A DNA stretch of 35,329 nt from Bacteriovoracaceae bacterium (GTDB taxonomy: Bacteria > Bdellovibrionota > Bacteriovoracia > Bacteriovoracales > Bacteriovoracaceae). Position 1 is the first letter of the stretch, and each line of letters opens with the position of its first letter. The stretch spans positions 1 to 35,329 of the forward strand of contig CANFNX010000011.1 of assembly GCA_947448495.1 (NCBI GenBank). Direction: 5' to 3'. Shown one piece after another: positions 16,364 to 24,723 of this stretch. The position numbers and the translations under genes were made by a program. Under the pieces are notes generated by a model that searched no databases, had not been told where the DNA came from, and saw only the letters and a program-made list of their open reading frames with translations.

Positions 16364-17368
16364 ATGACTATTTTAGATACTTTTAAGTCAAGAATACAAG
16401 CCGCAGATAAGATTCTTATCACAACTCACGAATTCCCTGACGCTGATGGCATCGGGAGTGAAATCTCGCTCTGTCTTGCCTTAAGAGAACTGGGCAAAAC
16501 TGCATATTGTGTGAATGAAGAGTCCCTACTCGATAGATATCAATATCTTGATCAAGATCATACTGTTATGGGGCTCAAAAAATTTCAAGAGTACCACAAA
16601 GACTTTAGACCAGATCTAGTCATTGTCGTTGATACCAATACAAAGGCGAGAATCGGCCAAAATCTGGCCAAATACCTCGACGAAGCCACAACCACCCTTT
16701 TTATCGATCACCACCCTTGTCGAGGAAGAGATCTTTCAACTCATTGTATAGATGTTTCAGCGGCAGCTACCGGTCAGCTGGTTGGAGAAATGATTGAGTA
16801 TATCGGGGTAAAATTTACTAAAAAAATCGCCTTACCTATCTATACCGCTATCATCATCGATACTAGTTCTTTTAGATACCCAACCGTATCGGCAGCAACG
16901 CACTCTCTTGTCTCGAAATTGATGGCGACAGGAATTAATCCCCCTGAAGCCTACAATGGCATTTATGGAACAAAAAAAATTATTCACATGCATTTGCTAT
17001 CAAAAATATTAAGCTCGGCTGCCACAAATAAAGAAGAGACCATTGCCTGGATGTTGCTCAAGAAAGAAGATATTGATCAATTTAAATCCGATATCGAAGA
17101 TACCCACGCTTTCATCAATCATTTACTTGTCCTTAATAACATTAAAATTGCTATCATGTTTAGAGATGATGGCGACCAAGTTAAAATGAGTCTTCGCTCA
17201 TCCGGTGATGTTGATGTAGGGCTTGTCGCCCAGTCATTGGGTGGTGGTGGACATAATCACTCCGCCGCAACAATCTTATTCAGAGAGAATGGTGAGACGA
17301 CAGAGGCTTTAATTAAAAGAACAGTGAGCAAAGTAGAATTAGTTCTTTTGAGCTTCGCCCAAGCCTAG
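16364..17368 (+). CDS. nrnA: DHH/DHHA1 phosphoesterase, NrnA-like
   Basis: 334 aa. The DHH-family metal motifs are in order: HEFPDADGIGSE (22-33, variant of 'H-x-x-P-D-x-D-a-x-G-S'), VVDTN (88-92), FIDHHPC (113-119, the DHH box), a further DTSSFRYP segment, and the DHHA1 substrate site GGGGHNHSAA near the end. Members (NrnA) degrade 2-5-nt oligoribonucleotides and, in many species, dephosphorylate pAp. That includes the final step of c-di-GMP breakdown (pGpG), relevant given the GGDEF protein nearby. ATG 16364 gives the normal N-terminus; the frame is open 17 codons further back but with no conserved residues. Ends four bases into the convergent small membrane protein. Confidence 0.85.
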   Translation: MTILDTFKSRIQAADKILITTHEFPDADGIGSEISLCLALRELGKTAYCVNEESLLDRYQYLDQDHTVMGLKKFQEYHKDFRPDLVIVVDTNTKARIGQNLAKYLDEATTTLFIDHHPCRGRDLSTHCIDVSAAATGQLVGEMIEYIGVKFTKKIALPIYTAIIIDTSSFRYPTVSAATHSLVSKLMATGINPPEAYNGIYGTKKIIHMHLLSKILSSAATNKEETIAWMLLKKEDIDQFKSDIEDTHAFINHLLVLNNIKIAIMFRDDGDQVKMSLRSSGDVDVGLVAQSLGGGGHNHSAATILFRENGETTEALIKRTVSKVELVLLSFAQA

Positions 17369-17751
17369 TTAAGCGAGCGATACATAAATCCAAAAATCAT
17401 GAGGACCACAAAAAATGTCATGACGACATTCTGAACCTTTTTAAACTTATTACGGACTTCAGTGGCATCACTCGGTTTATAATGTTCCTGAGCAACCTCA
17501 TCGAAATCAGGGGCCTCAAGCTCTGGATAAATTCCTAAATCTGCCAGCTTCGACTTCGCGGTGTCAGGTAATTTATTAAATTCATCATTGGGAATTTCAA
17601 TTTGATAAAAAGAAGTGTCACCTCTTCCGCCCTTGGCCTTTACGTTCTCAGTTGATCCTCCAGCGGCATCGACGTGATATTGAGTCTTATGCTGATCTAG
17701 AATCTTGGTGATAAGATTAATTTCGTGTTGTGAAAGTCCAATTGTAATCAT
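17365..17751 (-). CDS. Hypothetical tail-anchored protein
   Basis: 128 aa, not recognised. An N-terminal soluble part (helix ISxHEINLITKILDQHKTQYHVDA, a Gly-rich turn, then 'SFYQIEIPNDEFNKLP') is followed by an acidic linker. A single C-terminal membrane helix (VVMTFFVVLMIFGFMY, about 108-124) ends two or three residues before the C-terminus, i.e. a tail anchor with the bulk in the cytoplasm. The start overlaps the glycosyltransferase stop by four bases (ATGA). Its convergent end overlaps the nrnA-like gene by four bases at a CTAG. Confidence 0.6.
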   Translation of the reverse strand: MITIGLSQHEINLITKILDQHKTQYHVDAAGGSTENVKAKGGRGDTSFYQIEIPNDEFNKLPDTAKSKLADLGIYPELEAPDFDEVAQEHYKPSDATEVRNKFKKVQNVVMTFFVVLMIFGFMYRSLN

Positions 17752-18794
17752 TCGTTTTTTTCCAGAAATTTGACCATCCGGGACTTAAACAATCTTTCAT
17801 TCCATTTCAAACCGAAACGCCTCAGCGCTCTTCTATCCATCGAAAGATAAGATGCTTCAATCTCATGATAAATCGAGTTTATAGTATCGTGATTAAATTC
17901 ACTCATAAAATAAGTGCCTTGAGTGAGGAATTCTCTATTGAGCTTATTGTCTATGACAACCACCGGTCTACCGGTGCAGAGAGCTCCAAAAGCTTTTGCA
18001 GGAAAAAACGTTGTAGAAAAAGACCATATCGCTTTGGCCTGATGAGAGTACATCGCACTGGTCGCTTCACAATGATCCCCAGCAAAATCAATTTGTGGAA
18101 ACTCTTTTTTTACATCAAGCAGATGCTCAAATGGCCCCATAACTCGGACAGTTTCACCTTTGTCTAAGAGAACCTTCGCAACGGATCGAAATTGATGCTG
18201 ATTAAGATCGTGGGTATAAATGAGATGATGATCAAATAAAAAATTGTGATCCTCATCTTTGACGAAAGAATATTCCTCAGTTCTAAAAGTGGGTTGAATC
18301 ACTTCTGCATTAGGGAGTGAAAGGAGTTCTTTTAAGGACTCAGAACTCACAGCAATTTTTTGATATTTCGTCAGGGCCTTCTCACGCCATTCGTTTACAT
18401 AAGGGCCGAAAACTTTTTGCCAGCCAAGTGATGAAGAATCGACCAAATTCCAATCAACAATATATAAAAATCGCTTCACATGAGAAGGAAAATTAAGTCC
18501 ATGAATGTATCCACGACTTAAGACAATCACCTTTTCAATCGAAGGATGAAAAGGAATTGCCTTCACGGCCGAAGGCAGGATCCAATAATTCTTTCTTAAA
18601 AGATGAGGTTTCTTGGCCTTATGACTAAGAAAACTAGAAACAATTGGTCTGGTTTCAATCGTCCCGAGTATAGAGCCTTGCCGATGAGCAATGGTATAAA
18701 TTTCAGAATTGGGAAAAAGATTTAGTACCATTTCTAAGAGGAAAGTAGATTCTTCACGCTCTAATAATGAGTCGATACAAATAGCAGTTTTCAT
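17748..18794 (-). CDS. Glycosyltransferase-like protein (GT-B, GT4-type, divergent)
   Basis: 348 aa. The overall plan fits GT-B family 4. The N-terminal Rossmann half includes KVIVLSRGYIHGLNFPSHVKR and a 'FLYIVDW' strand. The C-terminal half has HHLIYTHDLNQH, then VRVMGPFEHLLD, then WSFSTTFFPAKAFGALCTG and RPVVVIDNKLNREFL, the last like 'G-x-P-V-V-a-x-x-x-g-x-x-E-l-i'. In place of the conserved Glu of the E-x7-E motif I see Gly (AFGALCTG), so activity may differ. It overlaps the EamA gene by one base (TAATG). Acceptor and donor unknown. GT4 is a moderate call. Confidence 0.6.
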   Translation of the reverse strand: MKTAICIDSLLEREESTFLLEMVLNLFPNSEIYTIAHRQGSILGTIETRPIVSSFLSHKAKKPHLLRKNYWILPSAVKAIPFHPSIEKVIVLSRGYIHGLNFPSHVKRFLYIVDWNLVDSSSLGWQKVFGPYVNEWREKALTKYQKIAVSSESLKELLSLPNAEVIQPTFRTEEYSFVKDEDHNFLFDHHLIYTHDLNQHQFRSVAKVLLDKGETVRVMGPFEHLLDVKKEFPQIDFAGDHCEATSAMYSHQAKAIWSFSTTFFPAKAFGALCTGRPVVVIDNKLNREFLTQGTYFMSEFNHDTINSIYHEIEASYLSMDRRALRRFGLKWNERLFKSRMVKFLEKNE

Positions 18795-19696
18795 TAATAC
18801 TTCTTCAATTGGATAACGAGGGAGCCAAAAATAAGAATCCCCCCTCCAAGTAATTGCCAGTCCGTGAGCTGTTTACCTAAAAAAAACCAATTCACCATAA
18901 TGGCAAAAAAAGGAAAAAACATCTCAGCAATCGCCGTCGTCTTGGCCGATAATCTCTTTAAACCTTGGTAATAAAACCACATGGCAATTGCACCCGAGAT
19001 CAGAACCATAATCAAGATTCTTAAATAATCCTCACCTTCAGGTAAGATTAATGTACGATCCCATTTTACGAAGGGAATAAGCACCAAAAGGCCTGTTAAA
19101 AAGCGACCGCCCATGATCGATTTGGTATCAAATCCAACAACAGTAAGACGTTTTCCAAAAACAGTCGTTGCCCCCCAGCCAATAATCGAGACAGCAACAA
19201 GTAAATACCCATGAACAGCTGAGTTCGAAGTTACTGTCGTCATATTTGATCTCAAAAGATCATAGAAACGAATAATGTCGGGCGAGCTGATCAGCAGTCC
19301 ACCGATTAAGCAAATAGCTGCCCAAAAAATAAATTGCTTCTGAATCTCTTCTTTAAGAATAAGAGCTGAGAGCAATATCGCAACAATAGGCTGAAACTTC
19401 TGAAGCAATATGACTAATGAGGGATTGAGGTATTGAAAAGATTCAGTAAAAGCAACAGTCGCTACAGCCGAGCCAATTCCACCAATAATTAAAAAACTAA
19501 AGATATCGGCAAGCTTTAATTCTCCGATGCGCTTAAATGATGAGATTGGCCCTGTCGAAAATAAAAGGACGAGGACGATATGTTCATAAAACACAATTGT
19601 TGTAGGGTTTAAGCCTCTTTCAACAAGCGGATATCGAATAAGGGTATCCATGCCCCAAAATAAACAAGCCAAAATGACAAGAAAAGTACCGGCCAC
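18794..19696 (-). CDS. EamA/DMT-family transporter
   Basis: 300 aa with ten membrane helices arranged as two EamA repeats (start ...FLVILACLFWGMDTLIRYPL; second repeat from GYLLVAVSIIGWGATTVFGK). Conserved tags visible: W-G in the first helix, FYEHIVLVL, 'Q-K-F-Q-P-I-V-A-I-L-L-S-A-L-I-L-K-E', and the matching C-terminal 'AEMFFPFFAIMVNWFFLGKQ'. DMT members export metabolites such as amino acids; the substrate is unknown. The start appears to be GTG 19696, with AGAGG eight bases upstream. Between trmFO and the glycosyltransferase in a minus-strand operon. Confidence 0.88.
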   Translation of the reverse strand: MAGTFLVILACLFWGMDTLIRYPLVERGLNPTTIVFYEHIVLVLLFSTGPISSFKRIGELKLADIFSFLIIGGIGSAVATVAFTESFQYLNPSLVILLQKFQPIVAILLSALILKEEIQKQFIFWAAICLIGGLLISSPDIIRFYDLLRSNMTTVTSNSAVHGYLLVAVSIIGWGATTVFGKRLTVVGFDTKSIMGGRFLTGLLVLIPFVKWDRTLILPEGEDYLRILIMVLISGAIAMWFYYQGLKRLSAKTTAIAEMFFPFFAIMVNWFFLGKQLTDWQLLGGGILIFGSLVIQLKKY

Positions 19697-19722
19697 TGCA
19701 AAAACCTCTTTTTTCCAATGCT

Positions 19723-21078
19723 TTATACTAGCTCGGAATAAAAGCTTTTGAAAACATCTTGTGCACGCTGGGAGACCAGTTCTTTTTTTATTTTTTTACG
19801 ATCTTTTTTAAGCTGATCTTTGGTTAAACTAACTGACGGTAAAAGCCCAAAATTGATATTAGACGGGCAAGGTTTCTCAATAGTCATAATATAATTTACC
19901 AGTGCTCCCATAGCGGTCTCAACGGGAAAACGAATCGCTTCTTTGCCCTCAATACGACGTAAAACCTGTAAAGCCACGTACAACCCCATTGAGGCAGATT
20001 CCGTGTAGCCTTCCACTCCTGTAATTTGCCCAGCAAAAAAAAGCTCCGGATATTTTTTACTGCTTAAGTCCCATTCAAGTAGCTTACGAGCATTGAGAAA
20101 GGAATTTCTATGACATGACCCTAGATGAATAAAAGCTGCCTCTGCGAACCCAGGAATCATCCGGAATACACGAACCTGCTCTTTATAAGTCAAACGAGTT
20201 TGGAACCCCACAAGGTTATAGGCCGAGCCGAGTAAATTTTCTTTCCTCAATTGAACCACGGCATAAGGCCACTTACCGTTTATATCAGGCTCAAGTCCGA
20301 CGGGTTTCATACAGGAGAACCGTGCCGTGTCTTTTCCTCTTTCGGCCATTAAATCAATCGGCAAACAGGATTCAAAAAATTTCCAATCCTCAAACTCTTT
20401 TGGAGCGACTTTTTCAGCTTTGGCCAACTCTTCTACAAAAGCGTAATATTCTTCTTTGGTCATTGGAGCATTAAGGTAATCGCCCCCCTCATCCATATTT
20501 TTGTGACGATCTTTAAAATACATTTTGCTTAGATCAAGTGTGTCGGCATCAACAACTGGTGCAATAGCATCATAGAAATAAAAATCTTCTCCTGATAAAT
20601 CATTCAGGATCCAATTCTCTAAGGATTTACTAGTCAAAGGCCCTGTTGCAACAACCACGTATTGACAATTGTACTGTTCTTTTAATTTCAGTGGATTTTC
20701 GGCTTCTAGTTCTACCACTGTGACGAGGGGATGAGATGACAATTCCTGAGTAATCGCAGATGAAAATAATTCTCTATCTACCGCCAATGCGTCTCCAGCT
20801 GGAACTGAGTGTTCTAAAGCTTTCTCAATAATGAAAGATCCCATGGATTTCATTTCAGACTTAAGAAGTCCGTGGGCGGATTGGGTATCGAGTGATTTTA
20901 ATGAGTTTGTACAAACTAATTCTGCAAAGGTTGTTAATTTTTGGGCGGGATTAAGCTTGAGTGATTTTCCTTCAATTAAAATCACTGGGACTCCATTACG
21001 AGCGAGAAACATGGCAGCCTCAGAGCCGGCCAAACCTGCGCCTATAACAAGGACTTTTGGTTTTGAGGAATTCTTCAT
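19723..21078 (-). CDS. trmFO: Methylenetetrahydrofolate-tRNA-(uracil-5-)-methyltransferase TrmFO
   Basis: FAD-dependent enzyme making m5U54 in the T-loop of tRNA using methylenetetrahydrofolate. The N-terminal FAD fold VLVIGAGLAGSEAA (9-22) is followed by the family-specific AELVCTNSLKSLDTQ (53-67, with the conserved Cys), GLLKSEMKSMGSFI and VPAGDALAVDRELFS. The C-terminal half has FFAGQITGVEGYTESASMG. The 451-aa length matches TrmFO rather than the larger MnmG. ATG 21078 is preceded by AAGAGAGAG. Divergent from nadE. First gene of the operon trmFO-EamA-GT-small membrane protein. Confidence 0.95.
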   Translation of the reverse strand: MKNSSKPKVLVIGAGLAGSEAAMFLARNGVPVILIEGKSLKLNPAQKLTTFAELVCTNSLKSLDTQSAHGLLKSEMKSMGSFIIEKALEHSVPAGDALAVDRELFSSAITQELSSHPLVTVVELEAENPLKLKEQYNCQYVVVATGPLTSKSLENWILNDLSGEDFYFYDAIAPVVDADTLDLSKMYFKDRHKNMDEGGDYLNAPMTKEEYYAFVEELAKAEKVAPKEFEDWKFFESCLPIDLMAERGKDTARFSCMKPVGLEPDINGKWPYAVVQLRKENLLGSAYNLVGFQTRLTYKEQVRVFRMIPGFAEAAFIHLGSCHRNSFLNARKLLEWDLSSKKYPELFFAGQITGVEGYTESASMGLYVALQVLRRIEGKEAIRFPVETAMGALVNYIMTIEKPCPSNINFGLLPSVSLTKDQLKKDRKKIKKELVSQRAQDVFKSFYSELV

Positions 21079-21172
21079 ATTCTCTCTCTTAAGAACAACA
21101 TTTTTAAGATATAGTAGGAGCGTTCCTAGTACCTCAGTCTAAGGCGGAGTGTCAACCCAAAGAGATTTGCTT
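21079..21172. promoter_or_regulatory. Divergent trmFO/nadE intergenic region
   Basis: 94 bases between two divergent start codons, which must contain both promoters. A TTAAGATATAG stretch (about 21104-21115) is -10-like, but I cannot pair it with a convincing -35. The plus-strand AAGAGA is the likely nadE ribosome site, and AAGAGAGAG (minus sense) the trmFO one. Confidence 0.3.
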
Positions 21173-22939
21173 ATGAAAACAAAAATCCATCTCCATCAAT
21201 CACATCAAACGGTTGCCGATTTCAAGGGAATATTTAGGTTCCTCACGGAGGTCTTAACTGGTGATGATCTACACGTTTTCCCTGAACTTTTTCTTACAGG
21301 ATACCCACTTCAAGATCTCGTCCTTCAAAGAACCTTCATCCAATCTTACCTAGAACATCAGGATTCCGTTCATCAATGGGCCATTGCTCAAAAAGGTATG
21401 TGGCGTGCTCTAGTGGGGGGACTTTACTATGAGATGGACAATAGCAACGTTCCAAAAAAAATTCAAAATGTAATCTATGAAATTGTCCCAGGAAAGGGCT
21501 TAGTAAAACTTTATGCCAAACGACTTCTCCCAAACTATGACATTTTTGATGAACAAAAATACTTTTCGGCAGGAAAAAGCACCGCCTTTTACGAATTTAA
21601 TCATGAGGTTTTTGGACTTCTGATTTGTGAAGATATGTGGGCATCCAGCTTTCACGAAATTGATCCTTGTGAAATCATGCTTAAAGAAATCAATCAAAAG
21701 CAAATTCAACTCAGGGCGATTATTAGCCTAAGTGCTTCACCCTTTGAGGTGTCAAAGAAACAAAAAAGATCTGAACGAGCGAAAAACATATCTCTTAACT
21801 TTGGTTGTCCATTTGTTTACGTCAATCGCGTTGGTGGTGAAGATGAAATTCTGTTCGACGGCTCAAGCTTTGTTATGAATGGAGCTCATTTAATAACTGA
21901 GCTCCCTAGCTTCCAAGAGGCCAGCGAAGCGGTAGACCTTAGCTTGATTCATGGTCCTTACCTTGAAGAACCAGAGAATAAGAGCGAAAACACATGGGAA
22001 AGTCTTTTTTCTCCAAGTATAAACACAGAAATAAAGCCTGCTGTTTTAAGATCTTGGAGCGATGAAGAATGCCTAGACGTCCTAAAAGGCTTGCAATTTG
22101 GACTGCAGGAATATGCAAAGAAAAGTGGCTTTAAAAAATTCCTAATAGCTCTATCCGGAGGTATTGACTCTGCCTTGGTATTGGCGATTACAAAATTGAG
22201 CCTAAAATCAGATCAAAGCATAGAAGCCATTTATATGCCCAGTATCCATTCTGCCCCCTTAAGCACACAATTGTGCGAAGAGATGTGTCAAAGACTGGGC
22301 ATAAAACTCTCCTACCTACCAATTAAGTTTCTCCACACCATGGTAAAAAACGCCTTCAATCAGACTTTCTCTGAAAGTTTTACAGGGCTGACTGATGAGA
22401 ATGTTCAGAGTCGATTGAGAGGAACATTGCTCTATACGAGGTCCAACCAAACAGGTGCGATGGTCATCAATACCTCCAATAAATCAGAACTCGCCGTTGG
22501 TTACTCTACTCAATATGGAGACTCAGTAGGCGCTCTATCACTCCTCGGCGATCTATACAAAACAGAGGTTTATCAGCTTTCTTCGTTTATAAATCGGCAC
22601 TTCAACCAGATGATTCCCCCTGGAATTATTCAACGTGGTCCTTCAGCAGAATTGCGTGATAACCAACTCGACCAAGATTCTCTCCCTGCTTATTCAAGGT
22701 TGGATACGATCCTTGAGGGTATCTTAAGTTATCGGTTAAGTGGCGACGATCTCCTAGATCTAGGCCAGGAAAAAAACGATATTATAAAAGTTCTGGAGCT
22801 CTATTCAAAATCAGAGTATAAAAGAGCTCAGTTTTGCCCGATCGTAAAAGTGAAGGCAAAGAGCTTTGGCTTTGGTTATCGGGTCCCAATTAGTAAGAAC
22901 TTTGATTATCAACTTAAGTTTAAAAAGGAGCATCTATGA
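21173..22939 (+). CDS. nadE: Glutamine-dependent NAD+ synthetase
   Basis: Two-domain enzyme (588 aa) converting deamido-NAD+ to NAD+, with ammonia made from glutamine in its own amidase half. The N-terminal carbon-nitrogen hydrolase domain has the Glu-Lys-Cys triad: E38 in FPELFLTGYPLQD, K117 in AKRLLPNYDIFDE and C152 in LLICEDMW. The synthetase domain carries SGGIDSALVLAI (328-339), TRSNQTGAMVINTSNKSELA and GDSVGALSLLGDLYKTEVY. ATG 21173 with AGAGA upstream is chosen; GTG 21149 would add eight residues and has a poorly spaced ribosome site. The stop overlaps the next ATG by four bases (ATGA). Confidence 0.95.
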   Translation: MKTKIHLHQSHQTVADFKGIFRFLTEVLTGDDLHVFPELFLTGYPLQDLVLQRTFIQSYLEHQDSVHQWAIAQKGMWRALVGGLYYEMDNSNVPKKIQNVIYEIVPGKGLVKLYAKRLLPNYDIFDEQKYFSAGKSTAFYEFNHEVFGLLICEDMWASSFHEIDPCEIMLKEINQKQIQLRAIISLSASPFEVSKKQKRSERAKNISLNFGCPFVYVNRVGGEDEILFDGSSFVMNGAHLITELPSFQEASEAVDLSLIHGPYLEEPENKSENTWESLFSPSINTEIKPAVLRSWSDEECLDVLKGLQFGLQEYAKKSGFKKFLIALSGGIDSALVLAITKLSLKSDQSIEAIYMPSIHSAPLSTQLCEEMCQRLGIKLSYLPIKFLHTMVKNAFNQTFSESFTGLTDENVQSRLRGTLLYTRSNQTGAMVINTSNKSELAVGYSTQYGDSVGALSLLGDLYKTEVYQLSSFINRHFNQMIPPGIIQRGPSAELRDNQLDQDSLPAYSRLDTILEGILSYRLSGDDLLDLGQEKNDIIKVLELYSKSEYKRAQFCPIVKVKAKSFGFGYRVPISKNFDYQLKFKKEHL

Positions 22940-23352
22940 GCGAGCAGCAACAAGGTCAGAAAGAAAAAGTTATGGGTAAGATCAATGAGATCAAAAAAAA
23001 CGTTGAGACTTTCATTTCAGACGTTAATGTGAATGAGCTAAAAGAAAGCCTCAATACCATGGTTAAAGATGCTCAAAAAGACTTTAATAAACTCGTAGAC
23101 AAGGATCTAGGAACATTAAAAGCAAAATTTCAAAAAGAAAAATCGGTTCTCGAAAAGAAAGCCCAAAAATTTTTCGATAATCATAAAAAAGAGATTTCTG
23201 CCCTTCAAGCAAAGTTTGATAAGCTAACCAAAAATGCTAACAAAAAAGCTGCTCCTAAAGCAGCTGCAACAGCCTCAGCAAGCAAAAAAAAAATAACTAA
23301 GAAAATTGCGAAAGTTGCAAAGAAAACGACTAAGAAAGCTGCTAAAAAATAA
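22936..23352 (+). CDS. Lysine/alanine-rich histone H1-like coiled-coil protein
   Basis: 138 aa. The first 100 residues are strongly helical with heptads (KINEIKKNVETFI, LKESLNTMVKDAQKDFNKLV, KEKSVLEKKAQKFF). The last 40 are a K/A/T-rich basic tail (KKAAPKAAATASA, ITKKIAKVAKKTTKK) like bacterial histone H1 homologues (HctA/HupN type). No hydrophobic segment or signal peptide. The likely role is DNA or RNA compaction, with the coiled coil for oligomerisation, but this is inferred from composition. Translationally coupled to nadE by ATGA and followed 13 bases later by a strong terminator, so the two share a transcript. Confidence 0.65.
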   Translation: MSEQQQGQKEKVMGKINEIKKNVETFISDVNVNELKESLNTMVKDAQKDFNKLVDKDLGTLKAKFQKEKSVLEKKAQKFFDNHKKEISALQAKFDKLTKNANKKAAPKAAATASASKKKITKKIAKVAKKTTKKAAKK

Positions 23353-23364
23353 TGAGCTAATCTC

Positions 23365-23390
23365 ACGGGGGTCCACGGGCCCCCGTTTTT
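23365..23390 (+). terminator. Rho-independent terminator of the nadE operon
   Basis: ACGGGGG (23365-23371) pairs with CCCCCGT (23380-23386) around an eight-base loop, followed by T-rich 23386-23390. It lies 13 bases after the H1-like stop and is directional: the minus strand shows no U-run. It ends at the stop codon of the convergent GGDEF gene. Confidence 0.9.
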
Positions 23391-24723
23391 AGGCTACTAC
23401 TTCGTTGACGTGGAAGACCTTTCCTCGACCAGACTTTTTAGACAAGTACATCATCTTATCAGCGAATTCGATAATAGACTTTGCGCTCGTGGCATCACTT
23501 GGATATTCTGCAATACCAATGGAAAGTGAAAGATTATATTTAGTTCCATCCTCGATTTTAAACTCCGCCGCCTTAACACATTCAGAAATACGTATCGCTA
23601 TTTTTTTTGCTTCAATCAAATTCGATTTGGGCAATAAAACAATGAATTCATCTCCACCATAACGGTAAACAAGATCACTTGCACGAAGTTGTGTTTTAAG
23701 GACAGCGGCCATATCTATCAATAATTGACTACCGACAACATGCCCATATTTGTCATTCACATTTTTGAAATAATCGATATCGATAAACAACAAACTAAAA
23801 ACCTGCTTATCAATTGGATAGCCAGAAATATAATAATCTAAATCAAGTGTGAGTTTTCTCTGATTAAAGAGCCCAGTAACTTCATCCGTTAAGGAAAGAA
23901 GTTTAATTTCTTGTCGTGCTTTACTTTCAGTCAATATAGACAAGGATGTTCTTAGAACATTCGACAAATAATCACTTAAAATTTCAGTCACAGAAAAAAC
24001 AGACTGATTGACTGCGACAAGGTAAGAAAATTTATCAGGGCCGGTCTTGATAAGGAAGTGAAATCTGTCTTCAATGAAACGTAGACCAAAAATCAGTCCA
24101 GAGGAATCGCCAATGAATCTTTTAATTCTCTTCTGCTGATGAGAATTTAAATTAAATTCCAACTTTAAATCTCTTACCATCTGAACCTCATTAGCAAAGA
24201 AGGTATGTTTTTCAATTTCAAAAAAAAGATTTAAATATTGATTAAGGGTGATTGAGATATCTTCTAAAGATGAAAAACTCTCAGGACGAGAAAAAAGATG
24301 AAGGACAGCTCTTTCTGGATTCCAATGACCACTCTGCATAACTTCATGCAGCTGCAATCTAAAGAGCATGGATCGAAGTTCAGATGGGTCAAGAGGTACG
24401 GTTAATAGATCAAAAAGCCCTGCCCTGAAAGCTCCGATCGCCCCGCCCAGGTCGACTCTGGAAGATAGCAATGTAATAGCGGCCCTAGGAAGCTCCATCG
24501 AAATTTTCCGAACGTCCTGTATAATTTTATGACTTTGCTTATTAGAAAAATAAAAAACCGCTTCGATTGATTTTCTATGCATGCCAGAAAGCTCATCGAT
24601 CTCACTAATAAAGCTAATTTTATATTTAAAACCATTGGCCTTTAGTGTCTTTTTTATCACTTCAATTGCAATACTATCCAGACCAATCGCCAAAATTTCA
24701 AAAAACTTATTTTTCTTCATCAT
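23389..24723 (-). CDS. Diguanylate cyclase with degenerate receiver domain
   Basis: 444 aa. Residues about 8-125 fold like a response-regulator receiver (strand FFEILAIGLDSI, central EAVFYFSNKQS, then LLSSRVDLGGAIGAFRAG and FDLLTVPLDPSEL). The phospho-acceptor Asp and the 'KP' lysine are missing, so phosphorylation is not expected. A middle region (about 130-270) is unassigned and ends in a short coil leading to the GGDEF domain. This has LTDEVTGLFNQRK (278-290), the metal Asp pair FIDIDYFKNVND (313-324), an intact GGDEF (356-360) and an intact inhibitory site RASD (347-350) five residues before it. It should make c-di-GMP and be product-inhibited. The start directly follows the pseudo-receiver/coiled-coil gene stop, so both are co-transcribed. 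Confidence 0.9.
   Translation of the reverse strand: MMKKNKFFEILAIGLDSIAIEVIKKTLKANGFKYKISFISEIDELSGMHRKSIEAVFYFSNKQSHKIIQDVRKISMELPRAAITLLSSRVDLGGAIGAFRAGLFDLLTVPLDPSELRSMLFRLQLHEVMQSGHWNPERAVLHLFSRPESFSSLEDISITLNQYLNLFFEIEKHTFFANEVQMVRDLKLEFNLNSHQQKRIKRFIGDSSGLIFGLRFIEDRFHFLIKTGPDKFSYLVAVNQSVFSVTEILSDYLSNVLRTSLSILTESKARQEIKLLSLTDEVTGLFNQRKLTLDLDYYISGYPIDKQVFSLLFIDIDYFKNVNDKYGHVVGSQLLIDMAAVLKTQLRASDLVYRYGGDEFIVLLPKSNLIEAKKIAIRISECVKAAEFKIEDGTKYNLSLSIGIAEYPSDATSAKSIIEFADKMMYLSKKSGRGKVFHVNEVVA

Noticed and set aside
23365-23390. The terminator as two-way
   Set aside because: The minus-strand reading lacks a U-run, so it serves only the nadE operon.
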